The translations under genes and the position numbers were made by a program. Shown piece by piece: positions 44,258 to 56,200 of a stretch of DNA of 64,000 nt. The DNA lies in contig CM048744.1 in the NCBI GenBank assembly GCA_026315105.1, forward strand, positions 655,095,676 to 655,159,675. The letters are read 5' to 3'. Numbering within the stretch: position 1 is the stretch's first letter; the number at the start of each line of letters is the position of its first letter. The notes below the pieces were generated by a model. That model made no database searches. It was not told where the DNA came from and saw only the letters and a program-made list of their open reading frames with translations. This stretch comes from Locusta migratoria. Its lineage: Eukaryota; Arthropoda; Insecta; Orthoptera; Acrididae.

Positions 44258-44893
44258 TAAAGTATGAAATATGTGTATGTAATTTTTTTATGTTAATAAG
44301 AATATTGATTTCAATATAGTTTGTTCAGTTAGACTTTGTAATGTATTAATTTGTCACAGTAAAATTTTGAATTCAAATTGTTGCCTGAGTATTAAAAAGA
44401 GCTAAGGTATTTGAGATATTGATGGAAGTCATGATAGAATCAGTTAATTAATTTTAGTGTCTAATGATTTTGTAAGATACCAAGTTTCATGTCCTCAAAG
44501 TTTTAAAAAACTCAGTTCAGAATGAGAACAATAAATTTTACAGTATAGTTATGTGGATATTTTTTGTCAAATGTTTCTTGTGCATTTTGTATTGATGTGT
44601 AAAAAAGTCAGACAAGTTCAGTGTGGCAGATTCTTGAGAGTCAGCTGCTCCCGATACTGCCCTCTGCTCTTGGGAGGCCATACCCTTGTCACCTACTTAC
44701 TGCACTTGGAACTTTCAGGATCTGGTGATGCTGCGCGTGTGGACTGTGCTGTGCCAACCCCAGACAGGACTAAGTGAGGTACTGATGCAGGCAACCCAGC
44801 CACCGGGTCCAAGCCATCCAAAGTAGGTGCATTACTCTTACATCACCTCAACTTAAGAGGGCATCATCTAGCTGATGGGGGGGGGGGGGGAAT
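44258..44893 (+). other. Gypsy C 3' noncoding region and polypurine tract
   Basis: AT-rich sequence, then a GC-richer block (about 44640-44870) without a coding motif, then 14 G at 44877-44890 directly before the 3' LTR. The G-run is the polypurine tract. Confidence 0.6.
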
Positions 44894-45964
44894 TGTGATG
44901 ATACTGCTGGCCCTCTCATCTCAATGTTATCGTACGATACCGTCTGCGTTGGACCCAGAATCGTGTGGTCTAATAGTGATATATGTTGCGTGTGAAGTTA
45001 GTTACAAACAAAATAACCAGCCTAGGAATCAGTGTAGGACAGTGTGCTGGTGATACTGTGATTAGTTAACAAGTGACAGATTTCATTAATTAAGAGATTT
45101 GTATATGACATTTCCAGACAGTTCTATAAACAATAGTTTTGTCATTGTACATTATTACAATAACTAAACAGACAAATTGTAAAAATTTTTGTCAAACAAA
45201 AAGACATGAAAATAAATAGCATTGTATATATGTCAGGCTCATAAACAAGTTGAGTAGACCAGCTAATTGTGTTAATTAATGTAGTAGTCGAGATTTGAGG
45301 ATTGTGACTCTTTATATATATTGACTGACATGTGATTTGAACCTATTTTCAGAATTGCCAAGATATTTGATAGTTGAATATATGTTAGGAACATGTATTA
45401 TGTACTCAGTAACTAATTAACTGACATCGCACTTTGTTGTCAAACGAAAAGGTCCGAGTTAAGACTTAAAAAGATATGTGCCATTTAAAATTATTTTATG
45501 TATAGTTTTCATTTTATATTGTGATTATTTTTGTGTACATGAAATGTTTTAGTTGAGTGTTTGGTAATTGTAAATTAGTATATTCAATTGTTATGAAAAA
45601 TGCATAATGTAATGTCATTATTGTCAATGTTATATGTTTGCCTCACCGCCTTGCGTGGGGGAGTTCGAGTTTTGCTGTTTGTGATGTGCTCTGTAATCTA
45701 TGTTAGTCTGAATTTTAAAGTGGATGTAATATCAGATAATTCTGTTGCATTGCATATGTTATGAAGTTGTAATGTTTTGCTTGAATAAGAAACAGTTTAA
45801 ATGCAATTTAAAGAAGAAGAGGAAAAGTGTACCTAAAAGTATTTATTTCTACCATGATGCCCCAGGTGAATAACTTTGATGGTTGCAGAACCCCCATACA
45901 CCATAATGTTGAAAAGATGAGTACCAGTAGAATGACTGAACTGTAATTACTTAATAACATTTTA
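44894..45964 (+). mobile_element. Gypsy C 3' LTR
   Basis: 1071 bp, begins TGTGATGATACTGCTGG, ends CATTTTA, and is nearly identical in order to the 5' copy. It is followed by AGTT (45965-45968) and at once by Gypsy E RT on the minus strand. Confidence 0.85.
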
Positions 45965-45968
45965 AGTT

Positions 45969-46472
45969 CGATAACAGTGGCTGCTAAAGCATCTGTCATG
46001 ACTTGAACACACTCCTTACTCTGTTCCAAAGTAGAAGCAAAAGCCAATATGTCATCCATGTATACAAAACAAAAGTCTAAATATGATAAAGTTTGATGAA
46101 ACATTGACATGTTTGGGGGGTATTTCTCAACCCAAATGGCATAAATTTGTATTGAAACAGCCTGAAGGGAGTGGTAATGGCAGTCTTTTCAATATCCTCT
46201 GGAGCCATAGGAATCTGATGGAATGCGTGCTTGCAGTATAAACAGAGAAGTACTGCAAGTGCATGATTGAAGTCACCAATGTGTGGGGCAGGGTATTTAT
46301 CAATGATGGTGTGGACGTTTAAACACCTATAGTCCCCGACCATACGCCAAGTACCATATTTCTTTTGATCATACAAAATAGGACTAACCCAGCAACTGGA
46401 AGAAGGTTCAATGATTTCCTTTTGTAATAGATAATCTAATTGTTCTTTTGCAATCTTCATAAATTCTGACAT
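45969..46472 (-). pseudogene. Gypsy E RT N-terminal part
   Basis: 46077-46472: EQLDYLLQKEIIEPSSSCW, TWRMVGDYRCLN, DKYPAPHIGDF, CKHAFHQIPMAPEDI, FMPFGLRNTPQT. A shift near 46090 leads into 45969-46110 with FVYMDDILAFAST, the intact YMDD. The RT is then interrupted by Gypsy C and resumes at 32783 going down. Confidence 0.9.
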
Positions 46473-46592
46473 GTGGCAGCATAGGTGTTGCGATATGGGC
46501 GGCCTGTCCTTAAGGCGTAGACAATGAACTGTGCCATTAGTGATTACTGCAATGCACAGCGCGGCACGACAGTTAGATGTCTGTGAGGTGGA

Positions 46593-47530
46593 TTAGGCAT
46601 TTGCAGATGAACAAAGCTGTGGTGTTGAGAGTGCAGAAGTACGGGTGTGCCTGCCAACTGCTATAGGCTGAGGAAAGGCCACATGCTTGTTAACATGAGT
46701 GAGGTTTGTACATTGGTTTTTAGTAGCGGGCAGCACCGCTATGAGTGCTGAAGTCACAGGTGGGTGTGGCTGAACAGCTGATGGTTGTAGTTTATTGCTG
46801 TGAGCTTGGGAAGTTAATTGTCCATGCAAAACGCAAGGAACATGAGCACTCAAGCATACACTGTCATTACAAGCGGGAGTGCTCACAAAGTTTACAGAGT
46901 TCACAACATTGTCACTAACGTGTGTGGGCACGTGAACACCAGATTGGAACAAGATGTCTGCATGTAGTGTTGCAAGGCGTTGCTGTGTGGAGGCTATCTG
47001 GTGGTGTATGTTGCAGAGATGCAGCAGCAGTTCCATATGTTCCATCTGTAACTTCAAAGACTTGGAGCACTCCACAAGCCACTTGCTTGTCCAAGATTGC
47101 TGCTCTGAGTATAGGTTTGAACACTTCTTAGCCAGGTGCACATGTTTGGTGTTAGAAGAACTGTCACTCGGCGGTGCACAAGGAATATGTTTGTTTACTG
47201 GGGAATAAAACACAGTATTTTGCACAAAATCTAGTGACAACTGATAGTGCTTGAGGAAGTCAATTTTAAGACTAGGTCTCTCAATTGTTGACACTAAAAA
47301 CGTCCATTTCAGCCTGCACTCAAGTGAAACTTTCACTGTAACAGAGTAGAACCCAAACACTGTAAGGTAGACGAGTTCACTGCACAAAGTATTGTTTTGT
47401 GGTGCTGCACCTTATTGGTCGCTAGGTGAGGTGCTAGCAAAGAGACATTGGTGCCAGTTTCTACCAGAAAACATACACCTGGTTGTAAATCACAAATATA
47501 AATGCTACCACACATACTGTTGTTGTCCAA
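46593..47530 (-). pseudogene. Gypsy E protease and linker
   Basis: 47333-47530: CFLVETGTNVSLLAP, where the catalytic Asp of DTG is changed to Glu. 46593-47387 has LKWTFLVSTIERPSLKIDFL (protease C-terminal half), then a His/Ser/Thr-rich linker containing a short coiled-coil-like part (HHQIASTQQRLATLHADIL). It runs to about 46593, before the RT. Confidence 0.8.
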
Positions 47531-47582
47531 TACAGAATGAAAAGTTGGATGGCGCCTGTATCGCAGTAGGTGGCGCCACTGT

Positions 47583-48011
47583 CTACGTGCAACTGGAGTT
47601 TGGGTAACAGCATGGTGACTGGCATTTGTGTGCTTGCTCCCCTAATCTTGCATGAAAGAAACAGTAAGATTGAACAGGCTTGTGCTCCTGTGGATAGTTC
47701 CTAGGCAACGAAGGAGCATGTGACCCAGAATCTTCCATAGAGGCAGATGTGCTGATGTTGCACGAAAGTGAAGGTGCCGGCAGAGCAAATAGCTTAATAA
47801 ACTTAGTGTTAGCAGCACCGAACAAGGGAGTGGTGTCAGAAAGCTTCTTAGTGTGGCCATGTCCAGATTGCTGTGCACGGAGTTCACGTTGCCTGGCAGA
47901 GTACGCCATATCGGCAGCGTGTAAGCGTTCATTGACTGACCCATCTTCATATGCAGAGATTGTAGTTTGGACAGTCAGAGGCAGCTTTTGTGTCCAAATT
48001 TCTGTGAGCGT
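47583..48011 (-). pseudogene. Gypsy E gag C-terminal part
   Basis: From TEIWTQKLPLTVQTTISAYE (capsid C-terminal side) through NERLHAADMAYSAR to a zinc-knuckle-like CFFHARLGEQAHKCQSPC. It is interrupted at 48011 by an inserted element; the N-terminal part resumes at 49476 and above on the same strand. Confidence 0.8.
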
Positions 48012-49469
48012 TGTAACGTTTCTGCTATGTTGCAAACTCCTAAAAATCAGTTGCCAACATAGAAACACGAAATGTCTGATACCTAAAGTAAAACTTCATT
48101 ACCGGACATGTAAAATCACATTTTCGCCTTCAGTTTGAAATTCTATTAACACGTTTAGTAAAATACCTTTAAGAAGTAGTACGTTGATTTAAAAATAACT
48201 TTGGCTGACCTTTTACGTAATTTTCAGTTTTTAATACTTTCATAAATAATAGCTGCAAACACTGAAAATGCATTACACTTAGTTTTGGAAATTGCTGAAC
48301 CTATATAGATACTAATTTGTATAAAAACAACAATACTACATGTTATAACTATTGCACAACATGATTTCATATATACCTTTTGTTTAAATAAATTAGGGCA
48401 GACCATGTTTTATATATCACTAGATCCTAAATTAAATACTGATAATTTAATAATCTGTTTGGTACTAAGAAACTATCTTCGAAATTAACAAAACTACGAC
48501 AACCATATACAAATCCGTATTAATAAATAATTTGACCGGAAACTGAAACTCATTAAAATTCCATGTCACAATAATATTACGCCTACACAATATTGGCAAA
48601 ACAAATATGTGTGCACTTCGAAAACACACATAATGTAAATAATTTGAACACAGTAAACACTAATCAAAAGGATGACTTTAAATTTGTTTACCACATTAAA
48701 TACAAATTTCATGAAACAAGTACATACATTGACATAAATAGTCAAAGCTTAAATGTAATGTTTTAATTTCTGTATTATGGCATATTTAATGTAAAAGAAT
48801 ATTGTTTAATTATGAATTACAAAACTTTGTCATCAATCTTATTATGCGGTTACGTAGAGAGATGTTGGAGAGAAACAATGTTTTTTTTTAGTCTTCGGCC
48901 GGCCGCGGTGGCCGAGGGGACTGAGGCACTTCAGTCACAGTCTGCACGGCCACTACGGTCGGGGGTTCAAATCCCCCCTCGGGCATGGATATTTGTGCCG
49001 TCCTTAGTTGTAGGTAGTTCATAAGTAGTTTGTAAGTTTAGGGACTGATGACCCCGTAGTTAAGTCCCTTAAGCTTAACAAACATTTGAAACATTTTTTA
49101 GTCTTCTACGAGTCTTCTAAGAGTCTTCTAGCAGCCAGAAACCTGTAAGCAGCTCTGTTGGCTTGCCACTGCATTTTATGATGGTGCAATAATGTAATTG
49201 ATTTGAATGTTGTTTAAGTGGAAATAAAATCGTTTCCATATCAACTGACATGTTTCTAATTTACGAAAAGATCCTGTAAAATCAAATGCTTTAGTGAATG
49301 CCAAAGACAGCTCACAACGCAATGGACCTCAGCCAGCATATAAGATAAGTTCAACTTCACCTACAGTGGAATGACTTTGTTGTAGACTGTGAACTAACAA
49401 AACTTTCCGTAATTCAGGAAAATATTAGGGCTCAGTTTGAGTCATTCCGAAAAGGGGTGATGGGCGTTA
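48012..49469. mobile_element. 1.46-kb AT-rich insertion in Gypsy E gag (possible solo LTR)
   Basis: Flanked by GAGCGT at 48006-48011 and 49470-49475. Ignoring the insert plus one GAGCGT, the gag frame on either side is continuous, which fixes the boundaries. It starts TGTAACG and ends GGGCGTTA, has no ORF, and carries a nested SINE. A solo LTR or non-autonomous DNA element fits; I cannot decide which. Confidence 0.75.
48897..49093 (+). repeat. tRNA-derived SINE with 13-bp target duplication
   Basis: Starts GGCCGGCCGCGGTGGCC. Box A TGGCCGAGGGG is at 48909-48919 and box B GGTTCAAATCC at 48964-48974. The body reads GGGACTGATGACC, then GTTAAGTCCC and ends ACATTTGAAACA. TTTTTTAGTCTTC occurs at 48884-48896 and 49094-49106. 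From memory, very similar SINEs are abundant in grasshopper genomes. Confidence 0.9.
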
Positions 49470-49475
49470 GAGCGT

Positions 49476-50576
49476 GTTATCAGGCACAACTTGCTTGTTG
49501 ATGAGAAGATGGAGGCACCGCCACAGCTGGGACAGAGACCTGTCATTGAGATGTTCTTGGTAGGTGAGCTGTCGCACATTTTCTCTCCTGGTTTTTGAGA
49601 TGTGCTCCATTATTGTCTGTTTAGTCACAGCAAACTTCTCTACCAGATCATACTTCTCTGACCAGATCATAAATTAAGTCGACGCGGTTGTGGAGATGGT
49701 TCATGAGGCAGGTGAAGTGTGCGTCATCATCCAGAGTGCATACATTGAATGTTTGCTCGACCAGGTTGAACCAGAAGTCTGGGTGAGCAGGTTTAAAGTC
49801 TGGAAGTTTTGGCATATTCAACAGAACTGCAGTCACTGCAGAGGTGCACCTATTTCTTTGGACAGGAGTAGAGCATGCAGAAGATGGCCAGTTCGAATTA
49901 TTAGCATCACATAATGTGGGCACCACAAAGCTCAGTGGTGGTGGTTGAGAAGCGATGGATGCTCAAAATCTGCATTATCATTGTTATGGTTGCTTGGTGA
50001 GGAGCCACAAGTACTTACGTGCATTGGTGAATGCCCATTATGCACATTGCATTCACTCGACCATGAGTGAGGCGGCTGGTTGTTGATGTCTGGGTAACTA
50101 CTGTCCAGAACAGAATTGTTGACTTGATAAGAAGCACCACAAGGCACCCACACATGTCCACTAGGATGCACACACGGTGTGATATTTGCAGTTTGTCAAG
50201 CATTGAGCACCTGTTGACTAGCCAGTGTGGAAGGATACACACATGACAGGAACTGACTCGAATTTGAATTTATAACTGAATTTTCCAAAGTATCAAAAGT
50301 TTGCTCAACACCACAACCTGTGCTGAATTGTGCATTTGGCACAGGAGTAGGAATGTTCCAAACAACACTTTGTGGAGAAGACATAGAAATGTCTGGGCTA
50401 ACAAAGCCAGAGTCCACAACCATTGGCAGTTGGATGAAACTGGCAGCACTCGAAGAATTCCACTGCATGTTCAAGCTGAAGGATACAGAAGAGTTTTGCA
50501 GCATATCCACTATGATGGCAGGAGTCCTGGAGAGATTTTGCTGAAATCCAGGTGATGGTGAGTGCTGGAAGGCCAT
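49476..50576 (-). pseudogene. Gypsy E gag N-terminal part
   Basis: Start ATG at 50576 (MAFQHSPSPGFQ). A Ser/Asn/Pro-rich head (50196-50576) is followed after frame changes by KLPDFKPAHPDFWFNLVEQTF and NHLHNRVDLIYDL (49648-49926), then the 49476-49670 frame with KFAVTKQTIMEHI and LSQLWRCLHLLIN, ending at the inserted element. Several shifts. Confidence 0.75.
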
Positions 50577-50597
50577 TGTCCGAAGATGAAACAATGA

Positions 50598-50617
50598 CCC
50601 CCCCCCCCCCCCCCCCC
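50598..50617. repeat. 20-C homopolymer
   Basis: In the leader of Gypsy E, just upstream of gag. It gives false poly-Gly frames on the minus strand. Confidence 0.9.
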
Positions 50618-50705
50618 ACAATTGTGAAAAAACCTGGCACAGTAGGTGCATAAATAACACTTCAAGCGATAACTTAAATGCGTATTACACAAAACAGGGC
50701 ACCAG

Positions 50706-50853
50706 TGTGGGAATTTGGTGATAGTTGTAGGTAAACAAATAGGGTTCACTCAAGTACAGATTTATTAGCACTCAGATCGTCTATACAGATTCAACTCCAG
50801 ATGCTAACTGCCATTAGTAGAAACATGTACAAAGAACATAGCATTTCCAAGGT
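50706..50853 (-). mobile_element. Gypsy E 5' LTR (right copy)
   Basis: In element orientation it ends CCAAATTCCCACA and is followed by TGGTGCCCTGTTTTGTG, a primer site. About 130 bp match 31667-31808. With TGTG and CACA ends the LTR is about 148 bp; the outer end is approximate. Confidence 0.7.
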
Positions 50854-51699
50854 AACACACTTTGCAAGTATCAATATTTAAGGTGCTCTATGCCATAAGC
50901 CTATTTTACACCCACAATGTTTCAGAGAATTTTAACTGTAATACTGTTACTGAGGAAACACAAGAAGGGAGCTTCACAACCGTACAACATTAGCATTAAT
51001 AGTAGATGACACATGGGTAACAGATGTGTGCAGTGCTATTTGATTCATTACTTACTTTAATGGTACACTGAATATAGGACAAGTCAAAAATTGAGACAAG
51101 AGGAGGACAGAGAGAGAGAGAGAGAGAACATAACAAAATTCACTTTGGGTGGTAATCATAATTTACAAGTAACAAATTAATGCAATTTGAATTTAACAAT
51201 AATTATACATTCATTGTTTACAAGGCTTTTTTATAATTAAAAAAATCCTTTACTACTGTTTGCAATTCTGTTTTTTGTAACTTAAAAATTCTTTTACAGA
51301 AAAAAACACTTTTCAACCAGAAATTACCTAATTTTATGTTTAAACACGTTTGCATGTTACTATAATTTTAAGTAAGTATGTAGGTGGTTGTATAGTTGAA
51401 CCAATATCTGTGATACATCTTTTGATGAATGCTGTTCTACACTAAAACATGTGAATATTATTCATGTTCCTTGTGTTGTGGGTGTGTACATTCTTATTTT
51501 GTTGAAGATGTCTAGTTCATTTTAAAAATTACTCATTTGCAAACAAGATAACTCATACATGTATAGACTTGGTAGACTCTTTATTTGCAGTTTGATTAAA
51601 TGAGGTCTATATGTTTGCAGCGTTTTTAGGTTGCAGATAGCCCTGACTGCTCTTTTCTGCATCTTAAAGATTTTTTGGCTAGGGTTGAATTTCCCCAGA
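50854..51699. other. AT-rich spacer with a short (GA)n
   Basis: No gene recognised; a GA tract lies at about 51111-51127. Confidence 0.5.
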
Positions 51700-52262
51700 T
51701 TATCCCATATTAAAGAGTGTGCCTCTGAGTTTAGTGATATTTCAAGTTACTTCTGCAGCCAGTATTTTATCAGTGGAACATTTCCTAAATCATTGAAATA
51801 CGCTGTAATTAAGCCACTGTATGAGAAAGGAGATACAGAAATTCCATCAAATTTCCATCCAATTTCACTTTTGCTAACATTCTCAAAATTTTTAGAAAAG
51901 ATAATGTACAGCTGTTTTGTTAAATACGTCACCAATAATAAAATATTATCCGTTATGCAATTTGGATTGCTAAATAATTCTGATGTTTAGAAGGCTATCT
52001 ATATGCACAGTAAGAATGTACTTAATTCATTAGACAATAAATTACAGGTCACTGGTATACTTTGTGATCTCTCAAAGACATTTGACTGTGTAAATCACAA
52101 TATGCTTTTGAGCAAATTAGAATATTACAGTGTAACAGGAAATACTGCAGAATGGTTCAAAGAATATATCTCTAAAAGGAATCAAAGGGTGTCAATAGGA
52201 AAGAAATGTATACTGAACTATCAGGTTTGATTGAGAATTAATAACTTGTGCGGTCCCCCAAG
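51700..52262 (+). pseudogene. LINE-A reverse transcriptase, 5' half
   Basis: Jockey/CR1-type RT: LKYAVIKPLYEKGDTEIPSN, ISLLLTFSKFLEKIMY and QFGLLNNSDV (51631-51990), then after a stop ILCDLSKTFDCVNHNMLLSK and EYISKRNQRVSIG (52003-52230), then CGPPR at 52249-52262, the start of the GVPQGS box. The RT stops exactly there and Penelope sequence follows. The rest of the RT appears at 59812. Confidence 0.85.
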
Positions 52263-53160
52263 GTTCCATAGTGAAGAAGAACTCCAGAATTACCTCTCCA
52301 ACCTCAACTCCTTTGGTCCCATCAAATTCCCCTGGTCCTATTCCAAATCCCATGCCACTTTCCTCGATGTCAACCTCCATCTGTCCAATGGCTAACTTCA
52401 CACATCCATCCACATCAAACCAACCAACAAACAACAGTACCTGCATTATGACAGCTACCATCCATTCCACATTAAACGTTCCCTTCCCTACAGCTTAGGT
52501 CTTCGTGGCAAAAGAGTCTGCTCCAGTCCCAAATCCCTGAACCAGTACACCAATAACCTAATTATAGCTTTCACACCCCACAGCTATCCTCCTGATCTGG
52601 TTCAGAAGCAAATTGCCAGAGCCACCTCCTCATCCCCCCGAATCCAGAACCTTCCACCAAAGAACACCAGAAGTGTCCCTCTTGTCACCAGATACTTCCC
52701 GGGACTGGAGAGGACTCTGTATTTCTGCCGCCCACCTGACCTTCGTAACCTCCTAGTCCATCCCTATGAAATCCCCAAACCACCTTCCCTATCCTCTGGC
52801 TCCTACCTATCCAACTGCCCCCATTGTAAAATCTGTCCTATGCACATTTCCACCACCACTTACTCCAGTCCAGTAACCCGGAAGGTGTACACGATCAAGG
52901 GCAGAGTCACTTGCGATACCACCCACGTGATTTACCAACTGACATGCCTGCACTGTGAAGTGTTCTATATGGGAATGACTAGCAACAAACTGTCCATTTG
53001 CATGAATGGTCACAGACAACAGTGTTTGTTGGTAATGAAGATCACCCTGTGGCTAAACATGCCTTGGTGCATGGCCAACACATCTTGGCGCAGTGTTACA
53101 CCGTCCGGGTTATCTGGATCATTCCCACTGACACCAACCTTTCAGAACTCCGGAAATGGG
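52263..53160 (+). pseudogene. Penelope copy 2: RT thumb and GIY-YIG endonuclease
   Basis: Starts in the RT thumb: LNSFGPIKFPWSYSKSHATF, LDVNLHLSNG, YLHYDSYHPFHIKRSLPY, GLRGKRVCSS; then LVTRYFPGLERTL, NLLVHPYEIPKPP. The GIY-YIG domain is at 52840-53160: TKVYTIKGR-like strand, then IYQLTCLHCEVFYMGMTSNK and CMNGHRQ. A frame slip follows the HRQ. Truncated at 53160 by LINE-B, within the last block (ACTCCGGAAATGGG). Confidence 0.85.
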
Positions 53161-53270
53161 ATTGATTTGATTTGATTTGATTTTCTCAGGGAAGCCAAAA
53201 CAGTCTTGGTCCAACCCGCCACTGCCCACACCGAAATTAAGTTTATTGTGCGGTATTGCTCCCTGTATAT

Positions 53271-56200
53271 CTAGTAAAGCCAACCAATGCCCTTGAACAG
53301 TGCAAGGAGTCCCTTTACCAGTTCTTTATTAGACACAATTTCTTCGGGTCTGGTTATCCCAAATGTTCTGTACCTTTTACTCTCCAATGCAATGCATTCA
53401 TAGATTAGATGTGATGCAGTTTCATCACTGTCATCACAGATCCTACATTTAGGATCTTCTGTTATTCCCATTGTATTTCAGTGTTTTTTGAAATTCCCAT
53501 GGCCTGCCAGCAATCCAACCATGAGTCTAATCTCTCTCCTGTTCAGGCCCAGGATTGCAGAGCTTCTTTTAAAACATGGCTTTGGCATCATTACCTTGCC
53601 ATGTTTTTGTTGATAGACTTTGGTCCAATATTCTACGTGCTGTCTTCTGAGCCAGTTACGTAGCTCCAATTTGATCATTGCCTTGGTGATTGTCAGGACA
53701 GGTTCCGGTCCAATAAATGGAGTCTCTGCCCCCATCCTGGTTTAATCTGTTGGCATGTTCGTTGCCACTGATCCCCGAGTGCCCAGGGACCCACAATATG
53801 TTTACTTTATTGCTTTCCCCTAGCTCCACCAGAACCCTGTGACATTCTGCAACAATTTTAGACCTTGTTGCAGGAGCTGCCAGTGATCTCAGGGTTGAAT
53901 GGCTGTCTGAATAGATATAGATGCTACGGTCTTTGTAGCACCTATACAAATTCTCCTCCACACACGCCCTGATGGCAGTGATTTCAGCCTGGAATACTGA
54001 GGCCAGTTTCCATAGAGAGATGACGCCCTCCAGTCTTGGCTGCACCCCGGCCCCAATGCCTTGGTCCAATTTTGACCCATCAGTGAACCAGACAATATCC
54101 CCTGTACAGTGTTGAACTATTTCCTCCCACTGCTCCCTACTTCCAATTGTTATATTGAAAGGCTTGTTGAAGCTGTAGGGGTTATAATATAGTTGGCTGG
54201 CATTTCCCCAACTTTTCTATATTTACCTCACTCACTATTTTAGTGTGTGATTCTGGATATCCCAAAGAGTTCCAGTTGTTGCCAGTTTTGAGTCTGTATG
54301 CACCATCCGCTGCCTCCATCTTGACCAAAGGTGTAATGGGGGCATATCCAACATGGTTTCCATCCCAGCAGTTGGTGTGCTGCTAATTCCGCCTGTTATG
54401 GCTGAGCAGGCTAATCTCTGCACCTTACCAAGCTCCTTAGCAGCAACCTGCTGTTCTACATTCTTCCACCACATGACTGCCCCATAGGTGATCCTAGGTC
54501 TAATCACCGTGGTGTATATCCAGTGCGTACCCTTGGGGCTTAGGTCCCAATTTTTGCCACAAGCTCTCCTGGTACTTACCAAAGTACCTTTTGTCTTGGA
54601 GCGAATATTCCTAATGTGAGGGGTCCATGTTAGTTTCTCATCTAGGGTAACCCCTAGATATTTCAGTCCCCTTCATTGAAAAGCTTTAGATTCCAACTTG
54701 AATGTTGGATATGCTTTTTTGTGAATCGTACAACAACAGTCTTCTTAGGACTAACCCCCAGATCCTGTTTTCTGCACCAATCTTGCACAATGTCCAAAGC
54801 ACCTTGTGCCATATTCTTGACTGTGTCAGCAAATTTGCCAAGTATTACTATGACAAGATCATCTGCGTATCATTGGCAAAAGTACTGCCTAGAGTTTAAT
54901 TCTCCAATAAGATCATTCACCACTAGATTCCACAATAAAGGAGAAAGAACTCCTCCTTGTGGGCAACCCCTAGTGGTGTTGATTACCATTTTTTCATTCA
55001 ACATGGTAGCCTCTGCCTTTCTTCCACTGAGCCTGGCTCTAGTCCACCTACATATAGTGGTCCCTAGGTCATGCACCTCTGCTGCCCTAACCATGGAATC
55101 GAAGGTCGTGTTGCTAAAAGCCCCCTCGATATCCAGGAAGATACAGAGGGCTATTTTTTGAAAGTGTAGTGCTTTCTCCACCTTCCCAACAAGTTGGTGG
55201 AGAGCTGTCTCACATGATTTACCTGGCTGATATGCATGTTATTTTGAATGTAGAGGAGTCCTACTTAAACTCCCTTCTCCAACATGCACATTAACCAGCT
55301 TTTCCAATGTCTTAAGAATGAAGGAGGACAGGCTGATTGGTCTCATATCCTTAGCCTTGGTATGATCAATTCTCTCTGGTTTTGAAATGAAGACAACCTT
55401 CACTGCTCTCCAGGCATTGGGAATGCTGCTGCTGCTAGGCTAACCCTGAATAACCTGCATAGGAATCTAATAAGATTTTCTCCCACTTGTTGCAGGAGAG
55501 CTGGAAAGATTCCATCGGGGTCAGGTGACTTGAACGGTTGAAATGTTCCCACTGCCATCAAACCTTACTGAAATTGACACACTCCTTGGCCAAATCCCAG
55601 TCCTCTTTGTGAATTCCTGAGAACCGTTGTCTCTCAGGAATTGCATTCTGGTCTGAGTTATCAACCAGAGTATATTGAGGAAAGTGAGTCATCAGGAACA
55701 GTTCCAGTGTTTCATCTGCTGTCTTTGTATACTTCCCATCCTCCTTCCTCAATGTTCCTCCTGGAATAGTTGGTACCCTAGTGAGGATTTTATGAAGTCT
55801 TGCTTGAGCAGCCGTGCCCTCCACTTCCTCACAGAATACCTTCCAGGATGCCTTGATGGCAAGCTTGTAATTGACAAGAGCCTCACGATACTTTGCCCAT
55901 TGTCCTTTGCACCTCGCAAGGTTAATCAGTCTTCGTACCTGTTTCCTTTGCATTTCCAGGTTATTATTCCACCAAGGCACACTCCTATTTGTGCACTTCT
56001 TGGTGACTGAGCTGTTTTCCTGGTATGAGGTCACTATAGCAGAGGTTGTGGCCTCTGCTACTTCCTCAAACTCTGCTGGATTCCTTATAAAAGTTTTAAT
56101 TTCTGATAGGCTGAAGTCAAGGTCTCTCCTATATGTCCGTCTGTTTTCCTGGGATTCCTATAGGCCATGGTCTGTCTGGTTCCCATTTCAGCCTTGAATT

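Larger units (their letters stand above)
32788..45964 (+). mobile_element. Gypsy C, full-length frame with both LTRs
   Basis: Bounded by AGTT at 32784-32787 and 45965-45968, the target duplication within Gypsy E RT. LTRs are 32788-33868 and 44894-45964. Gypsy D (38973-44253) is nested inside. Without D the element is about 7.9 kb. It is a sister of Gypsy B by gag, linker, protease and RT. It lacks an integrase and has internal duplications. Confidence 0.85.

Noticed and set aside
44258..44876. Envelope-like gene in Gypsy C downstream of pol
   Set aside because: No signal peptide, long frame or transmembrane pattern; the sequence is noncoding.
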